Assembly (NCBI GenBank): GCA_041551965.1 | Contig: JBFELU010000030.1 | Location: 1-28,648 of the forward strand | Length of the DNA stretch: 28,648 bases | Reading direction: 5' to 3' | Source: JBFELU01 sp041551965 | GTDB taxonomy: Bacteria > Actinomycetota > Acidimicrobiia > Spongiisociales > UBA11373 | Shown: positions 28,318 to 28,648 of the stretch, piece by piece | Position numbering within the stretch: the stretch's first letter is position 1 | How the letters are laid out: each line of letters opens with the position of its first letter | Position numbers and translations under genes: made by a program | The notes under the pieces: model-generated | Databases searched by the model: none | What the model saw: only the letters and a program-made list of their open reading frames with translations | Told to the model about the DNA's origin: nothing

Positions 28318-28648
28318 CGACCCGACCTCGAGCGCTTCCCTGAGGAATTCCCCCATGTGGTGAAACCAGCGGGCCGGTCGGCGCCACTCCGAATGGGTAC
28401 CGGGGAGGAACACCAACTCCTTCGGCGGCCGCAGGGCGTCGTAGAGGGCCAGCGCCGACCGACGGGAGAAGATCTCGTCGTCGTCGGCATTGAGCATGAG
28501 CACCGGCCGGGGCGCGATGTCACCGGCCACCGCGCACGGATCCGTTACGGCGAGAGCGTCCCCAAGACCGTCACGGTCGGGGAAACGCTCGGCGACCGAC
28601 ACGGTCGGGGCACCCCCCACCACGAGCACCCCGGCCTGCAGGCGCTCC
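28315..28648 (-). CDS. Alpha/beta hydrolase C-terminal part, 5' end outside window
   Basis: The frame is open to the window edge, so only about 110 C-terminal residues are visible. APRPVLMLNADDDEIFSRRSALALYDAL carries the acid residue (Asp, in NADDDE) of the catalytic triad. FLPGTHSEWRRPARWFHHMGEFLREAL carries the catalytic His (GTHSEW), as in dienelactone-hydrolase or S9-like serine hydrolases. ERLQAGVLVVGGAPTV at the visible start resembles the strand following the nucleophile elbow. The nucleophile itself is outside the window. The substrate is unknown. The TAG stop at 28315-28317 is shared with the candidate promoter of the CDF gene. Confidence 0.8.
   Translation of the reverse strand, partial: ERLQAGVLVVGGAPTVSVAERFPDRDGLGDALAVTDPCAVAGDIAPRPVLMLNADDDEIFSRRSALALYDALRPPKELVFLPGTHSEWRRPARWFHHMGEFLREALEVGS

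Overview
The window is a compact, GC-rich stretch of bacterial chromosome. It most likely comes from an actinobacterium, possibly an uncultured lineage near Acidimicrobiia. The pointers are a 30-residue bS22-type ribosomal protein (24309-24401), a PAC2-family protein, an MshD-like tandem GNAT enzyme, a PPOX/F420-type oxidoreductase, a DUF6390 protein, frequent GTG starts, and many genes that seem to be leaderless. The lineage is inferred from gene content only. There is no phage, IS element, CRISPR array, tRNA or rRNA that I can see, and no gene-free gap over 300 bases.

Layout. 1-1182: 3' part of a YtcJ-type amidohydrolase. 1193-2647 (minus): a hypothetical gene, an SDR oxidoreductase and, directly after it, a small SelW-like redox protein whose CxxC second cysteine is an in-frame TGA. 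A bacterial-SECIS-like hairpin follows the TGA, so this is probably a selenoprotein that normal gene calling misses. 2712-3104: PPOX-type flavin/F420 oxidoreductase. 3110-5593: a cobalt/nickel ECF transporter operon (cbiMNQO) behind a perfect AT-rich 10-bp inverted repeat that encloses a consensus TATAAT. 5737-8738: DUF2157 membrane protein, DUF2461 protein, a truncated SRPBCC remnant, a YrdB-type membrane protein and a flavin reductase. 8740-10829 (minus): cystathionine beta-synthase and cystathionine gamma-lyase/synthase, a transsulfuration pair. 10862-11713 (minus): amidohydrolase-2 family protein. 11740-14480: a complete copper-resistance unit (csoR-copZ-copA) with a TTGACA-N17-TAACCT promoter and two CsoR-type palindromes. 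14556-16915: GNAT acetyltransferase coupled to a lipoprotein. 17091-17852: DUF6390 protein. 17844-21428 (minus): an FbpABC-type ABC importer. 21515-22360: PAC2 protein. 22357-24401 (minus): crotonase-family protein, class V aminotransferase and bS22. 24476-26645: class-I glutamine amidotransferase-like hydrolase (C26), SDR and DinB-like protein. 26547-28648 (minus): alpha/beta hydrolase (cut by the window edge), CDF metal exporter and homoserine kinase.

Themes. Metal handling recurs: Co/Ni uptake, Cu sensing and export, a CDF exporter, and a possible Fe(III)-type importer. Sulfur/selenium redox chemistry also appears (transsulfuration pair, SelW-like protein). The genes are packed with ATGA/GTGA stop-start overlaps and tail-to-tail overlaps. 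A recurring regulatory pattern is TANNNT placed 6-9 nt before the start codon with no Shine-Dalgarno sequence, which suggests leaderless transcripts. Two of these -10 candidates incorporate the TAG stop codon of the preceding gene. All family assignments come from reading motifs by eye; no database search was possible.
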